Assembly: GCA_032622095.1 (NCBI GenBank)
Contig: CP136066.1
Coordinates: 50,180,480-50,244,479 of the forward strand
Origin: Siphonodentalium dalli
Taxonomy: Eukaryota > Mollusca > Scaphopoda > Gadilida > Siphonodentaliidae
Direction of reading: 5' to 3'
Length of the DNA stretch: 64,000 nt
Below are positions 25,195 through 36,488 of this stretch, piece after piece (the first letter of the stretch is position 1; every line of letters begins with the position of its first letter). Position numbers and translations under genes: made by a program. The notes beneath the pieces are model-generated. The model was given only the letters and a program-made list of their open reading frames with translations, searched no databases and had not been told where the DNA came from.

Positions 25195-25940
25195 TTGACC
25201 CAGTAGCATGTCTCACGTTTATTTATTGTTAAGTCCAACTTTGCCCCTTTTGTATTGCCGAAACCATTTAATCAAATAGGAATCCCAACTATCCATGTAA
25301 CCTTCAAGCCAGATGCCAGATTAATCAGATAGGACTGGTGATTCCAAAGAAGTAGATGTTTCAATAAGTTTCAGTGATTTCAATGGACAGAACAATGATA
25401 TATCCCCTAATCACACCCCTTCTTGACCAGTCAATCCCATTTTAACAATTATTTAGCCCAGTCACACAAGGACCCTCTATACCAAATATAAGCTAAATAA
25501 GCCAGATGGTTCTTGAGAAGAAGATGTTTAAGAATTACTATGAAGGGAAAGAGTTGTGAACCTGGCTGCATCCTATTTGTCCTCATTTGGACATATCTGA
25601 ATACATGTCACACAAGGACCCTCCATGCCAAATAAAAGCTAACGATGACTTCCTGGTCTTAAGAAGAAGACGTTTTAAGACTAACTATGGAGGGAAGAAG
25701 TTATGTCCCAGTCTCTGCCCCAATTTGACCTGGTGACCTCATTTGCACAAAGCTGAATCACAATCCCATAAGGACCATCCGTACCAAGTATAAGCTAAGT
25801 CGTCCCAATGGTTATTGGTAAGAATTGTTGACGCGGATTGATGGATGGCCGATACGACGACCGGACGGATGGACGGACGACGGACGAGGAGTAATGACTA
25901 CAGATCCATCGAGACTTCGTCTCAGGTGAGCTAAAAGGCC
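25195..25940. repeat. Interspersed repeat ending 'cttcgtctcaggtgagctaa'
   Basis: Internal units of about 145 bp repeat 'cacaaggaccctc.a..ccaaat.aaagctaa', '.gttcttgagaagaagatgtt', 'actatg.agggaa..agtt'. The 3' part has 'ggacggatggacggacgacg' and ends 'ctcaggtgagctaaaagg'. Likely a non-autonomous transposable element. Confidence 0.65.
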
Positions 25941-26034
25941 CCTATCCCCCATGGTTTAACAGATAGAACGCAAGCTGACAACAATCACTGGCATTTGCCT
26001 TCCATGCTATGACATCTTGTTTCGTACGTGTCTC

Positions 26035-26690
26035 TCATTTGCGTCTGAGCATCATGGTTGTGCTTCTCACAGAGTGATAGTAACCAAATTCTGTCCCCCA
26101 TTGCATTCCTTGCCCATATTGAACACTTATGCTGTTGATGTATGCGCCGTTCAAGTTGCTATTGTGACAGCAGTTATACCACCACGCCCCGTGAAATACG
26201 ATGGGACATACACCTCCACCTAATACTAAGGTACAAGCTGTTGTTGTGTGGTCATTGTCATAAGTGCTGAATGGTCTACCTTCTTGGTACAGTAGTGAGT
26301 CGCCTGCTGTTCCTTCTCCCCATGTTGTTGTGATCGCATAGAGGCTGGCGTTGTTACCGAGGGCAAAGTTAGAGTACTTCGCATATCTGTCCTCGCCATC
26401 AGCTGAAGTTAGTTTAACATACAGCTCAGTTGGGCCAATGTTGGTCAGTTGATGAATCGCTTCCAAGCCGAGCCAATACTCGCCACACATCGATTTTCTG
26501 CCGAATCCCTGGACATATTCCGTCCAATTCCGGTAAAAGTCGACCAGGCCGCTGGATCTTTGTTGAAATATTGTCCAGCCTCCGTCGCCGGTCGTCATGT
26601 CACAAACGACCTTCACCTCACCTGAACCACTCGGGTTGATGCTGTACACGCCATCAGTTCCGAAGCCGGCGTCCTTCAAGTCTTTACAGT
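26035..26690 (-). CDS. Fibrinogen-related domain (FReD) exon, terminal exon of a ficolin/FREP-like gene
   Basis: The minus-strand exon begins after a splice acceptor (AAACAG ending at 26,691) in phase 1 and reads in frame to a TGA at 26,035. It encodes an almost whole fibrinogen C-terminal domain: the opening DGVYSINP, CDMTTGDGGWTIFQQR, WLGLEAIHQLT, a Ca-site-like region around STYDNDHT, and the signature GAWWYNCCHNSNLNG. It ends MMLRRK, where family members usually have MMIRP-type ends. Such secreted domains recognise carbohydrates or acetyl groups in innate defence. No ATG is needed because this is an internal or last exon. Candidate upstream exons on the same strand include the signal-peptide/PAN-like exon at 53,846-54,151, but that donor is phase 0, so at least one more exon must lie between. 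The FReD identity is secure; the gene model is not. Confidence 0.88.
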
Positions 26691-26984
26691 CTGTTTAGTG
26701 AATAAGATACAATAACGGTTTAATATTTGTATTTTACATGGCTTATTCATTAGATAGTAATGGTCATACGCTAATGATTCTGGATTATCTTACAAAGAAA
26801 ACAATCGGCAATTTATATTTTATGGTTTTAGGATCATGTAATAATTATACACGCAGGCTCAGATTCGACAATTTCGTACTTAGTGTAAACAATATGTCTT
26901 ATTCTAGCTCTCACGTATTACATAAATATATAACAATTTGACATTTTAAATAACATTTTAAATAACATTAGAATTTATCAGTTG
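26691..26984. other. Intron sequence upstream of the FReD exon
   Basis: AT-rich sequence preceding the splice acceptor on the minus strand; nothing else recognised. Confidence 0.4.
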
Positions 26985-27600
26985 TGGCATTGCATTTTGT
27001 GAGATTTTCAATTGTGACATATGGAGGGTCTGGCAACAAGTAGGATGCTCTGTTAAAGTAATCTGATTCGTGTGTTACTTCTGAATCAGAATTTATTACA
27101 TAATTAACCCCTATACCCGGAGTCATATGTTTAGTAAGACACATGTGTATTATCGTCACGCACAGTGACATAAGAACTTTGCGCAATTATGTCGATGTCA
27201 ATGACAGAACTTTATTATTATATTAATATAATTATGACATTCGATTTGTGTTGGATCATTTAGTGTTGCCTGTGATATAAACATGGGTGATAAGCGTGGT
27301 TGGACAATTTTGTCAACATGATGAAAAGACACATTTAAAATGGAACTATATTTTTTCTTGAAGATGTCTTTACTTCCTCCTTGGTTGTGTAATCAATATT
27401 AGTTTTGTTTTTAACCTCAGCCGTTTCGAGATCATTTTTCCGTGCTAAAATGTGATTATGTGATAAAATGGATCTCAGATTCGTCGCCATTGCAGACGAA
27501 ATTTATTAACCTCTTCCACTAAATTAGATTCGAGCCTCGCTAAAGCTGGCTCGAATATAATTTAGTGCACTCGGTTAATAAATTTCGCATATAATTGCGA
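26985..27600 (-). repeat. Dispersed repeat family, inverted diverged copy
   Basis: Reverse complement of the family at 540-1,090: 'aaagttcttatgtcactgtg', 'gttgacaaaattgtccaacc', 'gaggaagtaaagacatcttc', 'accgagtgcactaaat'. Substantially more diverged than the 540 and 51,430 copies are from each other. Confidence 0.65.
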
Positions 27601-27719
27601 CCCATTAGAGATCCTCTATTTATTTGAGTGTAGTTTAATGTACATTGTAATTCAATTGAGTATTTGTCACTATAAACAAGCATTCTGATTGGCCGAGAGC
27701 GGCTAACATTAGTTTTCGA

Positions 27720-27925
27720 TTCACCGACATCGGCCGCTTTAGCGTGCATCAAATCTGAATGTAGCACAGTAAAATTCCAACGGCGCAGAACGGAGTAGCG
27801 AAACTAGCACACCCGCGCTTGTTGTCTATAGATACCGTTCATCGGCCGCTTCAGTGTGCATCAAATCTGAATGTAGCACGGTAAAATTTCATCGGAGCAG
27901 AATGGAGTAGCGAAACGAGCCAACC
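27720..27925. repeat. 111-bp direct repeat, two units
   Basis: 'catcggccgctt.ag.gtgcatcaaatctgaatgtagcac.gtaaaatt.ca.cgg.gcagaa.ggagtagcgaaac.agc' occurs at about 27,729 and 27,840. Confidence 0.8.
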
Positions 27926-28091
27926 CGACCCACAGGAAATTGTTACGAGTGTTCCGAGTAACGCAATGAACAAACCCAACGATTTGTGCACGGTGACAAC
28001 GGCAAAATGAAATTCATGTCATGAAAATGACTAAATTATAATTTGTATATAGTTTTTTTTAAAATACCTTGCTAGATTGAATTACAATGGA

Positions 28092-28192
28092 GATAAACGT
28101 ATCCTGTTCGTTGTACATTCTGGGTCGGCTCGTTCACAAACTGTTTTCATACTCGAATCCCAGAATGTACAACTCAACAGGGTACGTTTATC
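28092..28192. repeat. Inverted repeat, arms about 32 bp
   Basis: 'taaacgtatcctgttc' + 'gttgtacattctggg' pairs with 'cccagaatgtacaac' + 'tcaacagggtacgttta', with a loop of about 36 bp. Confidence 0.8.
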
Positions 28193-28813
28193 CCCCTAAG
28201 CATTAAGTAGTATGAGTAGGATGGTGTAAAGAGATACCAGAATAATTTGAACATATGTATAAGACCAGCAAATACAAATCCAACTTTTGCTGAGCTATGT
28301 AGTTAAATTTGTCAGCAGTATATACAGTTGCCAAAAAACCTGTCAAAATAAATCTGGCTTTCAGAGCTTTGTGTTTGATCAGTGCCAGTATCTATGAAAT
28401 ATCCCAGTTCCGTCAATGTATAATTGAACTTCTTACACTCAGAATTATATTATTGTATCGGCACTTATCCAGAAAGTTTATACTCGATATGTTCGAGACC
28501 TTAAAGATGACGTGTCCGATTTACACCCTGAAACCGCCATCAACCACCATCGGTACGTTTTCTATACAAACAGTATAATTAGATCGGATCCACGATGAGC
28601 TCATTGCAACAGTCGTCTATTATAAAGAGTATGCTGTTTGGAACTCGTTGAGTAATATGACTTTATTTTGTATTTTGTATATTAACTGATCGTTGGAGCA
28701 ATTAAATATGCAATTATTGGGGTCCTACCCGCTTGTGATCCCTCAAAAATTCGATTTTTACAGAACGCGGTATAAAATTTTCACAAAAAATCACAACTGG
28801 GATTCGGCAGTGG
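28193..28813. other. No gene seen
   Basis: The frame at 28,309-28,578 begins with a non-ATG codon and shows no known motif. Confidence 0.4.
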
Positions 28814-28886
28814 CTATTCGCCACCCGGGTGGCGAATAGTCATATAACATATAAATCGCTACGCCACCCGGGTGACGAATAGCGTT
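28814..28886. repeat. Two adjacent palindromes with a 'ccacccgggtgg' core
   Basis: 28,814-28,839 is a perfect 26-bp palindrome (ctattcgccaccc and its complement). A second imperfect one centred near 28,870 reads 'cgctacgccacccggg' / 'tgacgaatagcg'. The half-site 'gggtggcgaata' is the same sequence that starts each monomer of the adjacent poly-G array. Confidence 0.85.
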
Positions 28887-28959
28887 TATATATTTTCTTT
28901 ATTTGCTCCACATACGGAGAGTATGGTGATACGCAAAAGGCTGTGAGTTGGGTTGCAAT

Positions 28960-31900
28960 ATGAGAGGGGGGGGGCGGGGGGGGGTACATAACAAATTTTT
29001 CCTAACACTGGAACTTCAAATACGGCATACAAGCATATTTTAGCTCAAAATTATGTGATCCTGTATGACCCAGGTGGAGATTGGAGGAGGGGAGGATGGG
29101 ATGGGGTGTTGCATAACTGATTGAGGATTTTTAGGGGGTGGGGGAGAAGGTGTTACCGTTTTTTGGTCAAAAGCTTGGTGTCAGATTATTTGTTGTGCAT
29201 TATATGTAAGGATTTTGTGGTACTACATTAGGCGTTCATTTCAAGGTTTAGAAGTACATTTCGGACAAATATTTGTCATTGGAATTTGAGATGGGGGTGG
29301 CGAATAACTTTAATATTAAAACCTGGATGTCAAATGAGCTTCTTATTTTGTGCATTAGATTAGACGATCATTCAATCATATACAATCATTTTATAAAACT
29401 GGGAGTGGAATTGCGAACAAAATTCTGAAATCTGAATTTGTTTGGTGGAGGGGGGGGGGGGGGGGGGGGGGGGGGTGGCGAATAATTTTATTCTTAAAAA
29501 CGTGGATGTCAGATGAGCTTGTTATTGTTTTGCATTAGATTAGACCGTTCCTGCAATCATAATCAATCATTTGATAGAACTGGAAGTGGAATTGCGAGGT
29601 GAGGGGGGTGGCGAATAATTTTATTCTCAAAACATGGAGTCAGATGAGCTTGTTATTGTTTTGCATTAGATTAGACTTTTCCTGCAATCATAATCAATCA
29701 TTTGATAGACCTGGAAGTGGAATTGCGAACGAAAATCTGCGATCTGAATTGGTTGGTGAGGGGGGGGGGGGGGGGGGGGGGGGGGTGGCGAATAACTTTA
29801 TTCTTAAAACTTGGATGTCAGATAAGCTTTTTATTTTGTGCATTAGATTAGACGATTCTTCGATCATAAACAATCATTTTGTAGACCTGAAAGTGGAATT
29901 GCGAAAAAAAATTGCGATTTGAATTGGTTGGTGGGCGGGGGGGGGGGGGGGGGTGGCGAATAATTTTATTCTTTAAATGTGGATGTCAGATGAGCTAGTT
30001 ATTGTTTTGCATTAGATTAGACGATCCTGCAATCATAATCAATCATTTGATAGAACTGGAAGTGGAATTGCGAACGAAAATCTGCGATCTGAATTGGTTC
30101 GTGAGGGGGGTGGCGAATAATTTTATTCTTAAAACATGGATATCAGATGAGCTTGTTATTGTTTTGCATTAGATTAGACGATTCTTCGATCATAAACAAT
30201 CATTTTGTAGACCTGGAAGTGGAATTTCGAACAAAAATTTGCGATTTGAATTGGTTGGTGGTCGGGGGGGGGGTGGGAATAATTTTATTCTTTAAATGTG
30301 GATGTCAGATGAGCTAGTTATTGTTTTGCATTAGATTAGACGATCATGCAATCATAATTAATCATTTAATAGAACTGGAAGTTGAATTGCGAACAAAAAT
30401 GTGAAATCTGCTACCTGAATTGGTTGGTGGGTGGGGGGGGGGGGGGGGGTGGCGAACAACTTTATTCTTAAAACTTATGTCAGATGAGCTTTTCATTGTG
30501 TGCATTAGATTAGACGATTCTTCGGTCATAAACAATCATTTTGTAGACCTGGAAATGAAATTTTCGATCTGAATTGGTTGGTTAGGGGGGGTGGCGAATA
30601 ATTTTATTCTTAAAACGTGGATGTCAGATGAGCTAGTTATTGTTTTGCATTAGATTAGACGATCCTGCAATCATAATCAATCATTTGATAGATCTGGAAG
30701 TGGAATTGCGAACGAAAATCTGCGATCTGAATTGGTTGGTGAGGGGGGTGGCGAATAATGTTTTTCTTTAAATATGTATGTCAGATGAGCTTGTTATTGT
30801 TTTGCATTAGATTAGACGATCCGGCAATCATAATCAATCATTTGATAGAACTGGAAGTTAAATTGCAAATTGAAAACAAAAATGTGAAATCTGAATTGGT
30901 CGGTGGGGGGGGGTGGGGGGGTGGCGAATAACTTTAATATTAAAACTTGGATCTCAGATGAGCTTTTTATTTTGTGCATTAGATTAGAAGATTCTTCAAT
31001 CAAGCAATCATTTTGTAGACCTGGAAGTTGAATTGCGAACGAAAATCTGCGATCTGAATTGGTTGGTGGGTGGGGGGGGGGGGGGGGGGGTGGCGAATAT
31101 CTTTATTCTTAAAACTTGGAGGTCAGAATAGCTTTTTATTTTGTGCATTAGATTAGACGATTCTTCAATCATAAACAATCATTTTGTAGACCTGGATGTG
31201 GAATTGCCAACAAAAATTTGCGATTTGAATTGGTTGGTGGGGGAGGGATAATTTTATTCTTAAAATGTGGATGTCAGATGAGCTAGTTATTGTTTTGCAT
31301 TAGATTAGACAATCGTGCAATCATAATCAATCATTTGATAGAACTGAAAGTTGAATTGCGAACAAAATTTTGAAATCTGCTACCTGAATTAGTTGGTGGG
31401 TGGGAAGGGGTGGCGTATTACTTTATTCTTAAAATTTGGATGTCAGATGAGATTTTTATTTTGTGCATTAGATTAGACGATTCTTCAATCATATACAATC
31501 ATTTTATAAAAATGGAAGTGGAATTGCGAACAAAATTCTTAAATCTTCTATCTGAATTGGTTGGTGGGTGGGGAGGGGGGTTTCGAATAACTTTATTCTT
31601 ATAATTTGGATGTCAGATGAGCTTTTTATTTTGTGCATTAGATTAGACGATTCTTCGATCATAAACAATGATTTTGTAGACCTGGAAGTGGAATTGCAAA
31701 CAAAAATTTGCGATCTGAATTGGTTGGTGAGGGGGGGTGGCGAATAATTTTATTCTTAAAACGTGGATGTCAGATGAGCTTGTTATTGTTTTGCAATAGA
31801 TTAGACGATCCAGCAATCGTAATCAATCATTTTTATAGAACTGGAAGTGGAACACAAATCTGCGATCTGAGTTGCATGGTGGGTGTGTGTGTGGTCGGGG

Positions 31901-32208
31901 GTGGCGAATAACTTTAATCTTAAAACTTGGATGTAAGATGAGTTTCTTTTTTTTGTATTAGATTAGACGATTCTTCAATCAGAAACTGTCATTTAATAGA
32001 ACTGGAACTGGAATTGCGAACAAAAATTTGCGACCGGAATTGCTTGGTTGGTGGGGGGGGGGGGGGGGTGGCGAATAACTTCATTTTAAAAACTTGTATG
32101 TAAGACTCGTTTCTTGTTTTTGAATTAGATTAGACGATTATTCAATCACAAACAATCATTTTATAGAACTGCGACCACAATGTACTTATTTTTCTATTTT
32201 TCAGACCC
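28960..32208 (+). repeat. Left arm of inverted tandem array, about 155-170-bp monomers with poly-G
   Basis: About 18 clear monomers (from about 29,290) plus degraded ones from 28,960. Each runs poly-G (5-30 G) 'gtggcgaataactttattct', 'taaaac.tggatgtcagatga', 'gcttgttattgttttgcatt', 'agattagacgat', 'caatcata.acaatcatttt', '.atagaactggaagtggaatt', 'gcgaacaaaaat', 'tgcgatctgaattggttggt' then the next poly-G. Monomers vary mainly in poly-G length and fall into 'ttgttttgca' and 'ttttgtgca' subtypes. Open frames through the G runs are artefacts. Confidence 0.95.
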
Positions 32209-32640
32209 CCCCCTATAACCCGATAAATCGTGTACTGCTACCTTAAGGATCGTCTAATACAGTGCACAAAATAAGAGATTCATCTGGAATTCGAGTTACA
32301 AGAGAAAAGTATTTTTCGCGACCCCCAACTCGCATCACCACCTGAAATATAGATCATAAAATTTGAGCGAAAAAGTGCTTCAAGATCCAGGAAATGACTG
32401 TTAACATCCATGGATCACCTAATGTAATGCACAAAACAAGAAAATTATCTGACATACAACTTTTAAGAATATAATTATTCGCCACGCAGCCCCCAGCCAC
32501 GAACCAATTCAGATCGCTAGATTTTTTTCGGAATTCCACTTACAGTTCCATTAATTGATTGCAGGATCGTCTAATCTAATGCACAAAACAAGACACTCAT
32601 CTGACATCCAAGTTTTAAAATTAAAAAGTTATTCGCACTT
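32209..32640 (-). repeat. Array monomers in reverse orientation, left of the Polinton
   Basis: After a switch near 32,208 the same monomer appears reverse-complemented: 'gatcgtctaatctaatgcac', 'ctcatctgacatccaagttt', 'ttattcgcc'. The last monomer is cut by the Polinton at 32,641-32,646 (CATATT) and resumes at 48,997. Confidence 0.9.
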
Positions 32641-32646
32641 CATATT

Positions 32647-33840
32647 AGAAGAATAGGGGGCTCGTTCGCGCCACATCTAAAAATAGAATCTTTGGGTCTA
32701 AAATTGTTTGTACTAAAATATTCCCAAAATATCAAAACCCAAAAAAAATTTCAAAAATTCCAAAATTTATTTTTTCCAAAAAATTTCAAAAACCCTAAAA
32801 TTAATTTTTTCCACAAAAAAATTCAAAACCCCCAAATTTCAAAAAAAGAAAAAATTTCAAAACCCTCAAAATTATTTCTCTAAAAAAAAGTATAAATAAA
32901 AAATTTATAACGAGTTTTTTCGGTTTCTGATAATCTCGATATTAAAATATCGAATGTTAAATTATTTGCGCGTAATATCTTTCGTTATTTTTTTGTTCAA
33001 CCAATGTTTCAATGTATTTATTAATCGATGTTTAGAAATATCTTTATACCAATTATATGTGTATGGACAGTCGCTGTAATGTTGGACATTGTGACCAACG
33101 GTATGAATGCATACATTCCAGTGTTTAACGGACGCAGTTCATATAATTGTCATACCTGAAAATAGACACCATTACTTTTTACATAAATAATAAAGAGCGT
33201 TTATTCTTTACTTATCTCTATATGAAGTTATTGAGTATATGACAGGCGTGTATTTTCGTCAATTATTGGAAGTATTGAAATGTACTATGTTGAATCCCTA
33301 ACGGTCGAAAATTGTAAGGCGAAATTACAACCCCCCAGAATGAACTGTCATATTGAATGAATGATGATTTAATCTCAGCCATTTTTACATGGAACATGAG
33401 CGATGTACACTCAATCACACACGCCACATTGGTGTTAACAATGTGTCTTTCACACCTTTGCTTTACCAAATGAATTCTATTATTTCCCCGGTCACAGCTA
33501 TATGGTATTCAGAAAACAAATCGATTTAATGTCAGAACAAACGGGGTTAGTATCAATTAAGGTTGATAAACTGTGTCATTCACACCATAATTAGTTAGCC
33601 AAAAACATGCATACATATTACGTCAGGTCGTGAGACACTCAATTATGCAAATTGCTTTGATGACATTGTTATAACAACATTACGTAATAACCCCTTATCA
33701 CTCCATTCACACTTACGACCATTTTGTATGCCGAAAACTCCAGGTAGCACCGATGATGTAACATTATATCACTGCTATTGTACCAATTATAGGTTCAGAC
33801 ATGTTCCATGTTTAGAAAAATAGATAATCTGCAGGTGTTC
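32647..33840 (+). repeat. Polinton left terminal inverted repeat
   Basis: Matches the reverse complement of 47,851-48,990 from the AGAAGAATAG terminus to 'gataatctgcaggtgttc'. The two differ by scattered substitutions and small indels, for example within the 'caaaaaatttcaaaa' stretch at 32,740-32,890. It holds one AAAGAGCGTTTATT motif at 33,192. The 68-codon frame it shares with the right TIR is not convincing as a gene. Confidence 0.93.
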
Positions 33841-34005
33841 TCAGCGGGGGGAACACAGGGTTACGTAATAATAACCAGTTAAACAACTAATGTTGCCTCG
33901 TCCGTACAAAACCAATTATCGGCCTATTCATACATTACGTTCATATATATATAATCTTATATAATGTTACGTAATCCGTGCTTGCATATGTTCGGGATTT
34001 TATGG

Positions 34006-34018
34006 TATAAAAATATAG
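34006..34018 (+). promoter_or_regulatory. TATA box upstream of DNA polymerase gene
   Basis: TATAAAAATATAG lies 80 bp before the polB ATG, with a plausible start region ('ttactaagctgtattcc') about 25-35 bp downstream. Confidence 0.6.
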
Positions 34019-34085
34019 CTTACTAAGCTGTATTCCATATAGTGAATATACGCCGCTGTAATCACTACTCAGGACTTCTCGAAAA

Positions 34086-35828
34086 ATGGCTGAAGAAATA
34101 ATGACATCTCTAACAGTGGATGAAATTTATGAAATAGAATGTATTCTGCAAGACATCGAAGAATACGACAAGGCTATCGTAGCTTATCAACTGGATGAAG
34201 ATATAATTGAAGCATCTACGCTTTGTTCAGGAGATGATCCATGGCCGAACCAAATCGGATACGGAGAAGATGATGTGCCTAAAAATGATGTTAACAACTC
34301 ACAACCCGGTACAGCTGGACCATCAGGATTACAAAACCGAGAAGACGAACATACACCTCATCAAGATGAAGCCGTAAAATCAGACAATCAAACAGCCGAC
34401 AGTTCTGATATTCAAATAACTGGATATAGCATTCGCAAAAGGAGTGAACGAATCTTCGGAAACAATTTGGCAACACAGAGAACATATGAGATCAAATTAG
34501 ATGAAATTTACAAAGAGAAAAAGTTAATCGACATATACAGGAATCTGCATTCAATGTTCGAGGACACTATTCAAAGAGCTCGTGGAAATTTGGCTGACAA
34601 TGATCTTGGCAGAGTTATCATTCACCATGAAAGTTTGGACAACCCTATAGTAGTTCCGTTACAAACGTTGCAAACGTTAAATGCTAACACTGTGATTGAC
34701 AGAATCGAACTCGTTTTGAACAGTAATCAAACACTGACTGTCAATCAAAGTTTCCACATAGATATAGGCACCATCGAGTTACCTAAAGGCGGAGCACGGG
34801 GGAGGATAACGGCTTTACATGATGAAAGTAACAATCTAAGAAATAAAACATCGATCGTTACGATTGAAAACACCGACAATATGTGTATGGCACGGGCTAT
34901 CGCCACATGTTGGTGTAAATTAAATATTTGCAGTCCTGATGAATGGCTGGAAATAACACAGAATAGAGGAACCAGAAATAATTTACAACTCATCATGGAA
35001 TACAGAAAAGTACCGAGCAATTATTACAAACATATGAGGAACAAAAAACGTACGGAGCAAGGAAAATTAGCCAAAGCAATTAGTGTCATCGCAGGTGTAT
35101 CAACAGACAGACCGGCCAGTTTAGCAGATCTAAAAGCATTCGAGGAAACTCTGAATTTGACAATACTAGTCATCAGTGCTAGACTGGGTAATAAATTCAT
35201 TACCAGCGCGCCTACAGACGGTATAGAAAGACCCGTGATATATTTATATCTCACTGCTAATGAACATTTCCACGCTATACAATCCATAACGGGATTCTTT
35301 AGCGATGCATATTTCTGTGTGCATTGTTTAAAACATTATTCAACCAAAGGAAAGCATTATTGTGAACACACCTGTTTCGTGTGCAAAAGCGATAAATGTG
35401 AACAAAGTGAAAACAAAGAACATTGTTCAGATTGTAATATGACGTGTATGTCTCATCAATGTTTCGTGCGTCATAAAGCAAAACCTATTAATCAAGCTTC
35501 GGGAGAAACTACAGCGCCTTGTCAAAAATGGTGGAAATGCTTGGACTGTACAAAAGTCATGGAGAGACGGAAAAGACGTCCGAATCAACACGTGTGCGGA
35601 GAAACATTTTGTAGATCGTGTGACAAATACACAATGGGACCACACGAATGCTATGTGAGGGCCATACCTCCCGTTACTGATGATGAAAGAGCTAAATTCT
35701 GTTTCTTCGACTTCGAAACCATTCAACATGATATATTGGAATGTTCTGAAGGATATGCACCTTTACATACAAAGGATTGCCAGGACTGTAAAGAGGATCA
35801 TATATGCAAGAAATGTGCTAAGTGTCAG
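34086..35828 (+). CDS. polB: Protein-primed DNA polymerase B, exon 1 (OTU-like motif, zinc-binding region, start of exonuclease)
   Basis: Exon 1 encodes 581 residues from ATG at 34,086 to CAG at 35,828, followed by the donor GTGAGT (phase 0). Residues 1-110 are acidic and low-complexity. Around C267 the motif DNMCMARAI resembles the OTU cysteine-protease box, with candidate histidines H394 and H396 in NEHFHAI. Residues about 404-530 hold many CxxC/CxH pairs (YFCVHCLKHY, CEHTCFVC, CSDCNMTC) consistent with zinc ribbons seen in Polinton polymerases. FCFFDFET (D542, E544) is the Exo I motif of the proofreading exonuclease. The frame would otherwise stop shortly inside the intron. The product replicates the element using a terminal-protein primer. 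I did not identify a separate terminal-protein domain. Confidence 0.9.
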
Positions 35829-36488
35829 GTGAGTCTTAACCTAATTGTAATATATATATATATGTAACACATTACAGTCGAAATCACGATAACGTAACGC
35901 TCTTTATTAAAGGCGCGCATAAGTAGAGACGCTCTTTCATTTTTTTTAAATTAGATTATCGCTGAACGCTCTTTTAGCTGTTACCTCGCGTGTTATATTA
36001 CCATATAACAATTACATACTTGAATTCGACCAAAGTTAAGGGTCTCAATATTAAAATTCAACTGAGTCACAGATGTTAAATCGAGTAATTAACTTTTTTA
36101 ATTCTTGACACATTGAAAATGTGTAGCATATTTTTTTTGTGAAAAGAGATTTGTAATTGTTATATAGTAAACTAACGTAATATATAATTGTTTTAACTTT
36201 ATTGAACTTGATAGCTGCGTGCTTGAATCGACAATTATACAGGCTATATGTCGGATCATGATATACATTTATAATATTGACACGTAGATTGGAACGAGTA
36301 ATTTTTTAGGATCAACCAACGAACAATAGTAATACGTCAACGCTCTTTATTAACGTTGAACCTATACCAAAACCTTTTTTTTTTAATTTTTTTTTAAAAA
36401 TAATTATTTAAACAAAGTGTAGACGTTTTATTTTGTTTTTTATTATCGATAAAGCTAGAGGTTAAAACGTTCAATTATTACTTTTCAG
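35829..36488 (+). other. polB intron, 660 bp
   Basis: Bounded by GTGAGT at 35,829 and TTTTCAG ending at 36,488. Both flanking exons are in phase 0 and contain matching cysteine-rich sequence. The intron is AT-rich and carries four copies of an ACGCTCTTT(AT)-type motif (35,896; 35,928; 35,965; 36,339), also present in both TIRs. Confidence 0.88.

Noticed and set aside
29599-31911. Glycine-rich ORFs in the poly-G array
   Set aside because: They depend on poly-G phase, are not shared between monomers, and start at repeat sequence.
33263-33469. 68-codon frame present in both TIRs (also 48,223-48,429) as a gene
   Set aside because: It points outward, begins near the TIR middle with no promoter context, shows no domain, and several of its few differences are amino-acid changing.
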